A DNA stretch of 64,000 bases from DASXRU01 sp034665305 (GTDB lineage Bacteria; Acidobacteriota; Blastocatellia; Pyrinomonadales; Pyrinomonadaceae). The first letter of the stretch is position 1; each line of letters opens with the position of its first letter. The stretch spans positions 62,001 to 126,000 of the forward strand of contig JAXDFZ010000007.1 of the NCBI GenBank assembly GCA_034665305.1, written 5' to 3'. The position numbers and the translations under genes were made by a program. Shown in pieces: positions 8,407 through 17,059 of this stretch. The notes beneath the pieces are model-generated. The model was not told the origin of the DNA, made no database searches, and worked only from the letters and a program-made list of their open reading frames with translations.

Positions 8407-8491
8407 GCCGCAAAGGGCAAAGAGCGAAGGGCAAAGTGGTAAGAGTCAAATCTCTTAAACGCTTTGCCCTTCGCTCTTTGCCCTTTGCGGC
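8407..8491. terminator. Heptamer inverted repeat, 30-bp perfect stem, likely bidirectional terminator
   Basis: Arms 8407-8436 and 8462-8491 are perfect 30-bp reverse complements built of gcaaagg/gcaaaga/gcgaagg 7-mers. The 25-base loop contains a second small stem (aagag/ctctt). It sits exactly between two convergent genes, so it may stop transcription from both sides, though there is no poly-T tail. It belongs to the heptamer-repeat family seen across the window. Confidence 0.65.
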
Positions 8492-8497
8492 TCGCCC

Positions 8498-9754
8498 CTA
8501 CTCGTACCTGAGCGATTCAATCGGATCCAGCCGCGCCGCTTTCCATGCCGGCCAAATGCCGAAGATCATTCCGATAGCCACGCTGGCGACGAAACCTCCG
8601 ATGGGCGCCCACAGCGGCACATACGATGGCAATATCAAACGCAACAAAAACGTCATCAGCCACCCAATGGTGAGGCCGACCAAACCGCCGAACCCGGTCA
8701 GCGTCGCCGCCTCGATCAGAAATTGCCACATGATGTCGCTGCGACGCGCGCCGATGGCTTTGCGAACTCCGATTTCGCGAGTGCGTTCAGTAACCGACAC
8801 CAGCATGATGTTCATCACGCCGATGCCGCCAACCATTAAGCCGACCGAGGAAATAACAACCATGGCGATCGCCACGCCACTCAGGATCGAGCGGAAGTTA
8901 CTCAGGAACAGTTCCGCCGTTTGCATGCCGAAGTTATCCGGCTGGCCGAATGGCACCTGGCGCCGCACGCGTAAGACGTCTGTAATCTCGTCCTTAGCTT
9001 CGTCCATCATTCCTTTGCGGGCCACCGCCAGGATCATGACGTCGTCGGAATTCGGTTTCAGTTTCCGCGCAACGTTGAATGGCATGTAGATGACGCTGTT
9101 CTGACTGTCGCTCCCTCCGCCCAGCAGGAACTGCTCGCGTTTTTCGAGCACGCCCACCACGCGAAATTGATAGCCGCCAATTCCCAACTCCTGGCCCACC
9201 GCTTCGCCGGACGGGAAAAAATCAGCCGCTATCGAAGAACCTACGACACATACCAGGCTGTTCGTGTCGTTTTCATATTGGGAAAAGAAGCGGCCTTCCT
9301 TGACGATTTCCGTCCCGGCCCGTTCAAAGTCCGGCAAGGTGCCCTGCAACGCAACGGCATTGGAGGTTTTACCGACGCCCGTGACGGTAATCTTCTGCCC
9401 AAAAAAATTGTTGCTGATGTCGAGGAAGGGAACTGCCAACTCAACCGCCGGCAGCGGTTGCAGGGCAATCGCATCGTCGTACGTTAACTCTTTGCGCATG
9501 CGCTCTTCGCGCGAGAGCCGGCCAATGTGGATGCCGGAATTAAACTTGATGATGTAGATGGTGTTGGTGCCGTACGACTCCAGCTCAGTCTTCACGGCCG
9601 TATCGACGCCGCTGATGATCGAAGAGATCAGCATCACGGTAATGACGCCAATCATCACGCCGATGACGGTCAGGAAAGAGCGCAGCTTGTTGGCCCCCAA
9701 AGTGGCCAGCGCCATTTTCAGGTTTTCGAAGATGTCACTGCGAATGAGTCTCAT
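8498..9754 (-). CDS. MacB-type ABC transporter permease (paralogue 4)
   Basis: About 418 residues with MacB/FtsX architecture: an N-terminal membrane helix (NKLRSFLTVIGVMIGVITVM), a periplasmic MacB_PCD domain (residues about 45-270), then three C-terminal helices carrying the family signature MNIMLVSVTERTREIGVRKAIGAR and ending WPAWKAARLDPIESLRYE. ATG 9754 is preferred because gaggtg lies six bases upstream on the minus strand; a GTG nine bases earlier is possible. It is the last gene of an operon with one adaptor, one ATPase and three other permeases, separated from the third permease by a frameshifted four-helix-bundle gene. Such systems export peptides, lipoproteins, antibiotics or siderophores; the substrate is unknown. 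Confidence 0.9.
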   Translation of the reverse strand: MRLIRSDIFENLKMALATLGANKLRSFLTVIGVMIGVITVMLISSIISGVDTAVKTELESYGTNTIYIIKFNSGIHIGRLSREERMRKELTYDDAIALQPLPAVELAVPFLDISNNFFGQKITVTGVGKTSNAVALQGTLPDFERAGTEIVKEGRFFSQYENDTNSLVCVVGSSIAADFFPSGEAVGQELGIGGYQFRVVGVLEKREQFLLGGGSDSQNSVIYMPFNVARKLKPNSDDVMILAVARKGMMDEAKDEITDVLRVRRQVPFGQPDNFGMQTAELFLSNFRSILSGVAIAMVVISSVGLMVGGIGVMNIMLVSVTERTREIGVRKAIGARRSDIMWQFLIEAATLTGFGGLVGLTIGWLMTFLLRLILPSYVPLWAPIGGFVASVAIGMIFGIWPAWKAARLDPIESLRYE

Positions 9755-9765
9755 GGGAAGCACCT

Positions 9766-10256
9766 CGTGAACCGTGAACCGTGGGGTTAACTAAATCTTT
9801 GTCTTATGTGGCGCGCCAGGCCGTTTAGCATTTTGCCTAGATCGTCATGGGCTCTCCTCAGTGAAAGGTACTTTTCTTGCGAGAGATAGCCTAAGCCGTG
9901 CGCGATTAATAGCTCTGTCTCAACTTCACTAGCTGAGCCTTGCGCATTCGATATGAAATGCGCGAACTCTCTCGGTGATGTTCTGGCGGCGCCCTCGGCC
10001 AAATTCGCCCGCACAGAAACTGCTGCTCGTCTTACCTGTGAGGTTAAACCGAACTTCTCCTCTTTCGGGAAACTTTCCGAGGACCTTTGTAAACTTCAAG
10101 GACGAAATCAATTGCCTTTTCCGTGCATCAAGGTTTTCATGTGGTCGCATTGTCGACTCCTTTGATAAGTAGGAGGCGGGGTTCCTTGGTTGTGCAATCT
10201 CCGAATGTTAAATCTGGAGTTCCTGCTGTTAGTTCATCTTCGGTTCACGGTTCACG
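9766..10256. repeat. Inverted heptamer arms bracketing the four-helix-bundle pseudogene
   Basis: Arm 9766-9784 (cgtgaac cgtgaac cgtgg) and arm 10241-10256 (cggttcacggttcacg) share 16 perfect inverted bases. They enclose the broken four-helix-bundle gene, and together they occupy the whole gap between permease genes three and four. The layout looks like an inserted unit, but no target-site duplication was recognised. Confidence 0.65.
9787..10150 (-). pseudogene. Four-helix-bundle (23S rRNA intervening-sequence type) protein, frameshifted
   Basis: Two overlapping minus-strand frames together make one family member of about 120 residues. The first (from ATG 10150) gives the N-terminal helix with HENLDARKRQ and LGKFPERGE. 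The second gives GLTSQVRRAAVSVRANLAEG, then FISNAQGSASEVETELLIA and LGYLSQE. The join needs a one-base shift near 10040, just before GLTSQ. The family is common in bacteria, often as S23/avd-like proteins of unclear role, some encoded in 23S rRNA insertions. A sequencing error could also explain the shift. It is flanked by inverted heptamer arms inside the permease operon. Confidence 0.75.
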
Positions 10257-10270
10257 GTTTACGGTCGGCC

Positions 10271-11512
10271 TCAGTCTGCGCGCAGCGCCTCGATCGGATC
10301 GAGCCGGGCGGCTTTCCATGCGGGAAATACGCCGGCGAGAATTCCCACCCCACCTGAAACAACGATCGTAAACGCTATGGCGCCGATTGACAGATAGGTC
10401 GGAAGAAAAAACACCGTCATTATCTTTCCGATGATCCAGGCGATGAAGATGCCAATCGATCCGCCGATGGCGGCCAGTGTTATCGCTTCCAGGAGAAACT
10501 GTTTCAATATGTCCATCTGGCGCGCGCCCAGCGATTTTCTGATCCCGATTTCCTTGGTTCGCTCCGTCACCGAAACGAGCATGATGTTCATGATGACAAT
10601 AGCGCCGACCAGGAGTGCAATCCCCGGAACCGCAATCGCCACGAGAAATGTCGGCCCCAACAGGCGATCGCGGAATCCCGTAATCGCATCGGGCGTCACA
10701 ATGCCAAAGTTGTCCTTCTCAGCCTTCTTCAAGTGCCGGCGAGTGCGTAAGAGAAAACGTGCCTCTTCAACCGAATCGTTGAAGCCTTCGTCAGTTTTTG
10801 AAGTCGCCTCGAAGTAAAGCAAACGATTGCGCGTAAACCCGCCGAAGTTATTTCCGTAAGTTTTTAACGGGAGCGTGACGAAGTTATCCTGCGGAACCCC
10901 GAAGACTGTTCCTTTCGCGACAGCCACACCAATGACGCGATAGGGCAGGCCGGCCACATAAATCTCCTGGCCAATTGCCGTCACTGAACCGGCCGGGAAC
11001 AAGGCATTGGCCACGTCCATGCCAATGAACGCGACGCGCATCGCCGCGTCATTTTCGGCGTCGGTAAGGTAACGCCCGTCCGAGATGTCAACGTTGTCGA
11101 TGTCGCCAGTGACGGACATAGCTCCGTCGACCGGCACGTCCTGCACGATCTTGTTTTCTCTTTTGATTTCAGAGCGCGAAGAGCGCGCCTTGGCTCCGAT
11201 TTTGTCGATTAACGTGGCCCGCTCTTTGAGGAATTCAAAATCGTCGAGCGTTAGTTCTTTGTTGCGCCGCTGAGCGGCAGCGATGGTGTCCAGGTTCTTG
11301 AAGTCTTCGAAATTGAAGCGCTGAATGGTGAAGGATTTAGAACCAATACCGGCGATCTTTTCATCGATATATTTATTAAAGCCGTTGATTAGCGATACCA
11401 CCACCACGAAGGCGGTGACGCCTACAATCATGCCCAAAAGCGTTAAGGCCGAGCGCAATTTGTGGGCCCAAATTGCACCCACAGCGACTTTTAGAATCTC
11501 GATTAACTTCAT
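10271..11512 (-). CDS. MacB-type ABC transporter permease (paralogue 3)
   Basis: 413 residues with the same plan as its neighbours: N-terminal helix (HKLRSALTLLGMIVGVTAFV), periplasmic domain, and three C-terminal helices with MNIMLVSVTERTKEIGIRKSLGAR and the terminal FPAWKAARLDPIEALRAD. The periplasmic domain diverges most from the other three, consistent with different partners or cargo. The start is ATG 11512. It lies 200 bases downstream of paralogue 2, with a palindromic dispersed element between, so co-transcription is likely but not certain. It has no ATPase domain and must use the MacB-type ATPase encoded upstream. Confidence 0.9.
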   Translation of the reverse strand: MKLIEILKVAVGAIWAHKLRSALTLLGMIVGVTAFVVVVSLINGFNKYIDEKIAGIGSKSFTIQRFNFEDFKNLDTIAAAQRRNKELTLDDFEFLKERATLIDKIGAKARSSRSEIKRENKIVQDVPVDGAMSVTGDIDNVDISDGRYLTDAENDAAMRVAFIGMDVANALFPAGSVTAIGQEIYVAGLPYRVIGVAVAKGTVFGVPQDNFVTLPLKTYGNNFGGFTRNRLLYFEATSKTDEGFNDSVEEARFLLRTRRHLKKAEKDNFGIVTPDAITGFRDRLLGPTFLVAIAVPGIALLVGAIVIMNIMLVSVTERTKEIGIRKSLGARQMDILKQFLLEAITLAAIGGSIGIFIAWIIGKIMTVFFLPTYLSIGAIAFTIVVSGGVGILAGVFPAWKAARLDPIEALRAD

Positions 11513-11560
11513 TATTGACGTCTATTACGGGTTCGGAGCCGAATGAGTTGCACCGCGCGG

Positions 11561-11695
11561 GCAACTCTTTGGAGTGCGGCGACCGGTCGCCGCTTTGGCC
11601 AGCGTATTCAGAAACTCATCTTTAGAGACCAATCTTTTTGTGATACTGCGGGAGTTCGGCCAAAGCGCCGACAGGTCGGCGCACTCCAGGGAGTT
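11561..11695. repeat. Dispersed inverted repeat, family ggagtgcggcgacc
   Basis: Arms 11571-11600 and 11658-11687 are 30-base reverse complements with three mismatches, and each arm is itself nearly palindromic (ggcgaccggtcgcc). Short outer arms caactc/gagttg extend the pairing. A relative (ggagtgcggtggc...gcgaccgcttt) starts at 23956. It separates permease paralogues 2 and 3. Confidence 0.75.
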
Positions 11696-11712
11696 GACGC
11701 TACCTCAGCCGG

Positions 11713-12954
11713 CTACTCGTATCTCAGGGACTCGATCGGATCCAGCCGCGCGGCCTTCCACGCGGGCCAGAGCCCAAAGACAATGCCGACCGCCGCCGAG
11801 ATGCCGACACCCATGCCAATCGCCCAAGGCGGGACGTAAGCCGGCAGGGGCGAATATTTATTTATCAACAGGCTGCCTGCTTCGCCAATGACCAATCCCA
11901 ACAGACCGCCGATTGCAGTCAGCCAAACCGCTTCGATTAGAAACTGCGACAGAATGTTGAAACGCGTGGCGCCCACCGCCTTGCGCAAGCCGATTTCCTT
12001 CGTCCGCTCCGTGACGGAGACGAGCATGATGTTCATCACGCCGATGCCGCCAATCATGAGCGCGACGAAAGAGATCGCGGTCAGCACGAGCGCAGTGGCG
12101 CCGGTCAGTTGGTTGTAAATAACCATTAGTGCGTCCTGTGACGAAATCCCAAAGTTGCTGGGTTCGCCCCGGGGCACGCGCCGGCGGCGGCGCAGGATGT
12201 CTGTCATCTCGTCGATGGCGGGCTTCACATAGGCGCGGTTTATGGGCCGCACGATGATCACAAAGACAACTTCCGGAAACGGTTTGTCGGGATAATACTT
12301 TTCGAAAGTTGTGATCGGTATGAAAACTGAGTTGTCGCGTGATTGGCCCAGGAAGTTTCCCAGGTGTTCCATGATGCCGACCACACGAAATGGCCGCCCT
12401 TTAATTTTCACTTCCTTACCCAACGGTTCTTCGAACGGAAAGAGCGCGCGCACCAGGTCCTGGCCCAAGACGCAGACGTTGGTGCGTTCCCTGATGTCCT
12501 GGTCGGAGATAAAGCGGCCGTGCGCGACGTAGCTGGACTGCGTGAACTCGTAATACGGCGTGGCCCCGATCAGGATTGGCGTGTCGGATTGTTTCTCTGA
12601 AGCCCGGACCGTTTCCGCGATTTTGCGATAAATCGGCGAGACGCTGAGCACCGAGGGCGCCTCATCGCGAATCGCGTCGGCATCGTCGATGGTCAGATCT
12701 TTACGGTGCAGCTCTTCCGAGCCAGGTTGTTTGCCAAAGCTGGGATCGAATTTTGTCGCCCAGATGGCGTTTGAGCCGAGGGCTTCGATCTGATCGGCGA
12801 ACGCTTTGTTCAAGCCCTGGATAATGCCGACCATCAGGACGACCGTGATGACTCCGACGCTGACGCCGAGGATAGTCAGCGACGAACGCACCTTGTTAGT
12901 GCGCAGAGTGTCGATTGCCATCCAGGCCGATTCTTTTACGTCCTCGAATTTCAT
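11713..12954 (-). CDS. MacB-type ABC transporter permease (paralogue 2)
   Basis: 413 residues; N-terminal helix (NKVRSSLTILGVSVGVITVV), a MacB_PCD periplasmic domain of about 220 residues, then helices around 275-300, 325-350 and 365-395 with MNIMLVSVTERTKEIGLRKAVGAT. The C-terminal WPAWKAARLDPIESLRYE is almost identical to that of paralogue 4. The start is ATG 12954. It follows paralogue 1 by about 200 bases of heptamer-repeat DNA. Expected to sit in the inner membrane and dimerise, with itself or a paralogue, above the shared ATPase. Heterodimers between paralogues are possible but not shown. Confidence 0.9.
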   Translation of the reverse strand: MKFEDVKESAWMAIDTLRTNKVRSSLTILGVSVGVITVVLMVGIIQGLNKAFADQIEALGSNAIWATKFDPSFGKQPGSEELHRKDLTIDDADAIRDEAPSVLSVSPIYRKIAETVRASEKQSDTPILIGATPYYEFTQSSYVAHGRFISDQDIRERTNVCVLGQDLVRALFPFEEPLGKEVKIKGRPFRVVGIMEHLGNFLGQSRDNSVFIPITTFEKYYPDKPFPEVVFVIIVRPINRAYVKPAIDEMTDILRRRRRVPRGEPSNFGISSQDALMVIYNQLTGATALVLTAISFVALMIGGIGVMNIMLVSVTERTKEIGLRKAVGATRFNILSQFLIEAVWLTAIGGLLGLVIGEAGSLLINKYSPLPAYVPPWAIGMGVGISAAVGIVFGLWPAWKAARLDPIESLRYE

Positions 12955-12963
12955 AATAGCTAA

Positions 12964-13117
12964 AGGCCGGAGACTGGAGGCTGGAGGCTAGAAAAGGGAA
13001 ATTTTCCATCTGTCATATTTCATTTTCCTTTGATTTGATCACAGAGAGCGCCCTGCTGAGTGGTGAAGTCGTTCTCTGAGCCGCAATGAGAAATGAGAAA
13101 TGGAAAATGACATATGG
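12964..13117. repeat. Two heptamer tracts between permease genes
   Basis: Four units of aggctgg type lie at 12964-12991. A second pair of arms follows: 13003-13030 (tttccat ctgtcat atttcat tttcctt) and 13083-13117 (gcaatga gaaatga gaaatgg aaaatga catatgg), approximately inverted to each other. All keep a 7-bp period. Confidence 0.75.
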
Positions 13118-13151
13118 AAAAGGTTCTTAACCGACTCCTGGTCTTTAGTCT

Positions 13152-14477
13152 CTACTCCCGCCGGAGTGCTTCAATAGGATCAAGCCGCGCGGCGCGCCAT
13201 GCCGGCCACAGTCCGAACACGATGCCGACCAACGAAGACATGCCGACGCCCAGTACTGCCGACCACGCACTTATCAAAAGCGGAAAACCCATCGCCAGTG
13301 CCAGCACATAAGCCAGTCCAAAACCAGTCAGCACGCCAATGGTCCCGCCTACAGCCGTCACAGTTACCGCCTCAATCAGAAACTGCACGCGGATGTCCTT
13401 CTGACGGGCGCCCACGGCCTTGCGGATGCCGATTTCCTTGGTGCGTTCAGTGACCGAAACCAGCATGATGTTCATCACGACAATTCCGCCTACGATCAAA
13501 GAGATGATCGCCACGCCGTAGGTAACGAAGTAAATGTTCTCAGTCGCTTTCTTGTAAAGGTCGATAAAAACATCCTGCGTCTCGAGGGTGAAGCCGTCGT
13601 CGTCAGCGTCAAACAGCTTGCCGCGTCGCGAACGCATGATGGCGCGCACCTGATCTTCGGTTTCCTCGAGGTCGGCAGCCGCAGCGGTCTTCACAAATAC
13701 AACCAGGGAATCGCGCGTGCCGAAGTTCTTTTGATAGTTCGCATACGGAATGTAAACAATGTTATCGCGAGACTGGCCGAAAATCTTGCCGAGTTCCTGC
13801 AGCACCCCAATGATTTCATAAGGACGGCCGCCGACATTCACGCTTTGTCCGATCAGTCGGTCAGGCGTTTCTCCGCCGAAGAGATTTTCTCCGATGTCCT
13901 TTCCCACGACGCACAACTCTCGTCCCGCTGCACCTTCGCCCTCGCTCCATACCCGGCCCACGTCGATGGCGACGGCGTCAATGTCAAACATCGCCACCGG
14001 AGAGACGCCGCGCACCGCGACAGTTTCAGACTTCTTGTCACCGTGTTTGACCGTTTCGACCGAGTTCGCGGCCACGCCGGTGCGCCAGCAAACTGTGCAA
14101 AGGCGAAATATCGCCTCAGCATCGTCCATGGTGACGTCTTTTCGTTTATTGAATTTGATGAAGTCTTCGCGCGAGGTAATTACGCGGGGTCTCTTGGAGA
14201 TAGTGAAGACGGTCGAGCCTTGCGAAGAAAACGTCGTGGCCACCGTTTGGTCCAGACCCTTGATAATCGTTACGACAGCAATCACGGCGGTGACGCCGAC
14301 GACAACTCCAATCAGCGTCAGGGAAGTGCGCAGTTTATTGGCTCGTAAGCTGGCGACGGCGACGCGGAAGGATTCCCAAAGGGCGGCAAACCGGCGGCCG
14401 CGAAAGCGACTGGGCGACGCGGCGACTGGGTGACGAGGAGGGTCAAGGTTCGCCCCGTCTCCGTGTCGCTCCCTCAC
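13152..14477 (-). CDS. MacB-type ABC transporter permease (paralogue 1)
   Basis: About 441 residues: a polar N-terminal tail of some 30 residues, a membrane helix (NKLRTSLTLIGVVVGVTAVI), the periplasmic domain, and the C-terminal helices with MNIMLVSVTERTKEIGIRKAVGAR and WPAWRAARLDPIEALRRE. GTG 14477 is chosen because aaggag lies five bases upstream and overlaps the ATPase stop codon, indicating translational coupling; earlier starts would overlap the ATPase gene. The N-terminal tail is encoded by DNA with an 8-bp period (cgactggg/cgacgcgg...), a repeat that seems to have been read into the protein. Directly downstream of the ATPase, so the most likely primary partner. Confidence 0.88.
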   Translation of the reverse strand: MRERHGDGANLDPPRHPVAASPSRFRGRRFAALWESFRVAVASLRANKLRTSLTLIGVVVGVTAVIAVVTIIKGLDQTVATTFSSQGSTVFTISKRPRVITSREDFIKFNKRKDVTMDDAEAIFRLCTVCWRTGVAANSVETVKHGDKKSETVAVRGVSPVAMFDIDAVAIDVGRVWSEGEGAAGRELCVVGKDIGENLFGGETPDRLIGQSVNVGGRPYEIIGVLQELGKIFGQSRDNIVYIPYANYQKNFGTRDSLVVFVKTAAAADLEETEDQVRAIMRSRRGKLFDADDDGFTLETQDVFIDLYKKATENIYFVTYGVAIISLIVGGIVVMNIMLVSVTERTKEIGIRKAVGARQKDIRVQFLIEAVTVTAVGGTIGVLTGFGLAYVLALAMGFPLLISAWSAVLGVGMSSLVGIVFGLWPAWRAARLDPIEALRRE

Positions 14478-14487
14478 CCCGTCTCCT

Positions 14488-15249
14488 TCACTTAATCCGT
14501 TCGTCTTTCTCGATCTGTCCGTCGCGGATGGCGATGACTCGATGGGCGCGGGCAGCGATATCGTGTTCGTGAGTAACAACGATAATTGTATTGCCTTCGT
14601 TGTGCAGTCTTTCGAAGAGACTCATGATCTCGTAGCTGGTATGTGTGTCCAGGGCCCCGGTCGGTTCGTCAGCCAGGAGAATCGAGGGATTGTTTACCAG
14701 CGCCCGGGCGATCGCTACGCGCTGGCGTTGACCGCCGGAGAGCTCGTTCGGCTTATGCATGACGCGATCGCTGAGGTCGACCGATGCCAGCGCCTTCTTT
14801 GCCATCTCATGTCGCGCCGCGGATCCGATGCCGCCATAGATCAGCGGCAGTTCCACGTTGTGCAGCGCTGTGGCCCGCGCCAGAAGATTGAAGGTTTGAA
14901 AGACGAAACCGACTTCCTGATTCCGAATTCGCGCCAGCTCGTCGTCGTCCATCTCCGAAACGTTTTTGCCGTTGAGCCAGTACTCGCCCTTAGTCGGCGT
15001 ATCGAGGCAGCCGATGAGGTTCATCAGCGTTGATTTGCCCGATCCCGATGGCCCGGTGATGGCCAGATATTCGCCGCGCTTCACTTCAAACGTGACGCCA
15101 TGCAGCGCGTGAACTTTTTCCGCGCCCATCTCATAGGTCTTCCAGAGATCGCGCATCAGGATCAGCGTGTCCGACCCGATCTGGGGAGACATCTTCGTTT
15201 GGACCCCAAATTCCGGCGCAACGGGCGGCGCTAACGTCGCTTCGTTCAT
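14488..15249 (-). CDS. MacB/LolD-type ABC transporter ATPase
   Basis: 253-residue cytoplasmic ATPase of the MacB/LolD (MJ0796-like) group. Walker A is GPSGSGKS, the Q-loop FVFQTFNLL, the signature LSGGQRQR, Walker B ILLADEPTGALD and the H-loop VVTHEHD. A 30-residue N-terminal extension precedes the core. Its ATG overlaps the adaptor stop codon by one base (TAATG arrangement), so the two are translationally coupled, and paralogue 1 is coupled behind it. It is the only ATPase in the cluster and presumably drives all four permeases, either as alternative complexes or mixed dimers. Confidence 0.94.
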   Translation of the reverse strand: MNEATLAPPVAPEFGVQTKMSPQIGSDTLILMRDLWKTYEMGAEKVHALHGVTFEVKRGEYLAITGPSGSGKSTLMNLIGCLDTPTKGEYWLNGKNVSEMDDDELARIRNQEVGFVFQTFNLLARATALHNVELPLIYGGIGSAARHEMAKKALASVDLSDRVMHKPNELSGGQRQRVAIARALVNNPSILLADEPTGALDTHTSYEIMSLFERLHNEGNTIIVVTHEHDIAARAHRVIAIRDGQIEKDERIK

Positions 15250-16721
15250 TAACTTCCTCCGCCGCTGTTGGCGTTATCTGATGCCTTCTTCGTCTGGCGT
15301 TTCACAACTGACCCGTCCTTCAATGTCTTGAGCACCCGACTGGGACCGGTGATTACTTCGTCGCCCGATTTCACTCCGCTCAGGATTTCGATGTCGGATT
15401 CACCTGTGATGCCGGTAGTGACTTCCACGAATTTCGCTTTATTGCCTTGCAACAGATACAGGCCTTTGATGTCCTTGTGCTTCTCAGTTGGAACGGGGGT
15501 CGGCGCGCTGCCGGCGATTGTCGGACCCGGCGTTGGCGGCGCTTTCTCTACGATTGCCTGAAGCGGAACTGCAATCACGTTGTTCCTGGTTTTGGTGGTG
15601 ATCGTAGCGGTTGCGCTCATGCCAGGACGCAGGGCACTGCGTATATCGTCGGGCATGCCCTTGTCGATCTGAATCGTTACCTTAAATTCCTTGGCTTCCT
15701 GCACGTTCACGCGGTTGGACAGGCCGCCCTGGGTATCTGATTTGGAAATCGCGAGCGGATTCTTTTGAAAGACGATCCCTTTGATTTCTTTATCGCCGAG
15801 GGCATCAACTTTGATCTTAACTTCCTGGCCAACTTCGACGTTGGAGATCTCAGTCTCGTCCACGTTGACCTCAACGTTGATATCGGACATGTCGGCGATG
15901 GTCATCAGCGGAGTGCTGGAGAGACTGGCAACCGCGTATTCACCAACACGCACCGGAATGTCCGCGACGACTCCGTTTAGTGGCGCAAGTTGAGTCGCTT
16001 TCGAACGTTGACTCGAGCTGCCGCGCAGCAAAGCCTGTTGTTGGTTCGCGCGCATCTCGCTGGTGCGAACGCTGATCTTGGATTCCTTGACGGCCACACG
16101 TTGTGAATTCGCTCGCTCCTGGGCTTCCTTCACGGCAATCTGGGTCGCTTCGAGCTTCGCCTTGGCCTGATCGAAGCGATCGCGTGCGTTGTCATATTCA
16201 GCGCGCGAAATGACGTTAGACTCGACCAGTTCGGTGGCCCGCTTCAGTTCGCGTTCGGCTGTTTTGACCTCGATCTGCGCGGTGACGGTTTGTTGCCGCG
16301 CCTGCGCTACGGCGCTTTCCGAAACTACGAGCCCCTGTTCCGCCTGGGCCACAGCATTACGCGAGCTTTGAATGTCGTTGAGCGCGGCCTGCGTCAGAGC
16401 GAATTGCGCTTCCTGACTCGATTGCAATTGCGTCGGATCGACCCGCACAACCGGTTTGCCCAAGGTGACCTGATCGCCGGGATTGACGTAGATTTCTTCA
16501 ATACGGCCTGCCACTTCGCTGGTCAGCTTGATGTAGCGAACGGGCCGGACCTCGCCGGAGGCCGTGACGGTCGAACGAAGCTCCGGCCGGACCTCAATCT
16601 TTACCGTAGAGACATCGGCTTCTTCTTTGCGGCCCGCAAAGACGCTGACGAGGGCGATGATTGCGAGTAGGGCCACGGCGGCGACCGCGATAATGATCTT
16701 TTTCTTCCGCGTTAAAGCCAT
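15249..16721 (-). CDS. Periplasmic adaptor (HlyD/MacA-like membrane fusion protein)
   Basis: 490-residue adaptor that would bridge the inner-membrane permease and an outer-membrane exit duct. One N-terminal membrane anchor (residues about 8-28, IIIAVAAVALLAIIALVSVF) follows a basic KKK start. Then come a first biotinyl-lipoyl half (GRIEEIYVNPGDQVTLGKPVVRVD), a long alpha-helical hairpin (about residues 105-235, rich in Ala, Gln and Glu), the second lipoyl half and beta-barrel regions, and a C-terminal membrane-proximal domain with GVKSGDEVITGPSRVLKTL. A Pro-rich insert (VEKAPPTPGPTIAGSAPTP) interrupts the last domain. It is the first gene of the six-gene operon; no outer-membrane TolC-like gene is present. 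Confidence 0.92.
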   Translation of the reverse strand: MALTRKKKIIIAVAAVALLAIIALVSVFAGRKEEADVSTVKIEVRPELRSTVTASGEVRPVRYIKLTSEVAGRIEEIYVNPGDQVTLGKPVVRVDPTQLQSSQEAQFALTQAALNDIQSSRNAVAQAEQGLVVSESAVAQARQQTVTAQIEVKTAERELKRATELVESNVISRAEYDNARDRFDQAKAKLEATQIAVKEAQERANSQRVAVKESKISVRTSEMRANQQQALLRGSSSQRSKATQLAPLNGVVADIPVRVGEYAVASLSSTPLMTIADMSDINVEVNVDETEISNVEVGQEVKIKVDALGDKEIKGIVFQKNPLAISKSDTQGGLSNRVNVQEAKEFKVTIQIDKGMPDDIRSALRPGMSATATITTKTRNNVIAVPLQAIVEKAPPTPGPTIAGSAPTPVPTEKHKDIKGLYLLQGNKAKFVEVTTGITGESDIEILSGVKSGDEVITGPSRVLKTLKDGSVVKRQTKKASDNANSGGGS

Positions 16722-17059
16722 GATTAGCTTTTAGTCCTTTTCGTGATAAGTAGATTTCCGATTACGGCGCGCAGTTAACTTTGCAGGCAAGTTTTCGGGC
16801 ATTCTCGCGCTAGAGATGTTTTTACGAGCAAACCCCCCTTGTGGTTTCAAATTTCCGCGTGTCCGGGCGCCCAATTCTCGGGGGGCGAGCGGCGCTGGTT
16901 GGTATTGGCCATAACTTCAATCGCTATTTGATTAAGTGACTTTGGCGGGTTGAATTTTTCGCGCTACAATGTGGCGTTTTCTTCGCGCAGGTGGATGGCG
17001 TCTCCCGCCGGCAAGTCAGACGCCGCCGGCCACTCCCACATACACGGGGTGTTAATCTT
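16722..17059. other. Divergent intergenic region, probable promoter area
   Basis: The 338-base gap separates the efflux operon (minus) from the FHA/kinase cluster (plus), so promoters for both must lie here. A tacaat hexamer near 16966 could be a -10 box for the plus-strand genes, but no convincing -35 at normal spacing was found. No repeats or small genes are seen. Confidence 0.4.

Noticed and set aside
16950..16975. Promoter ttgaat...tacaat before the FHA gene
   Set aside because: Spacing between the boxes is only nine bases, too short for sigma-70.
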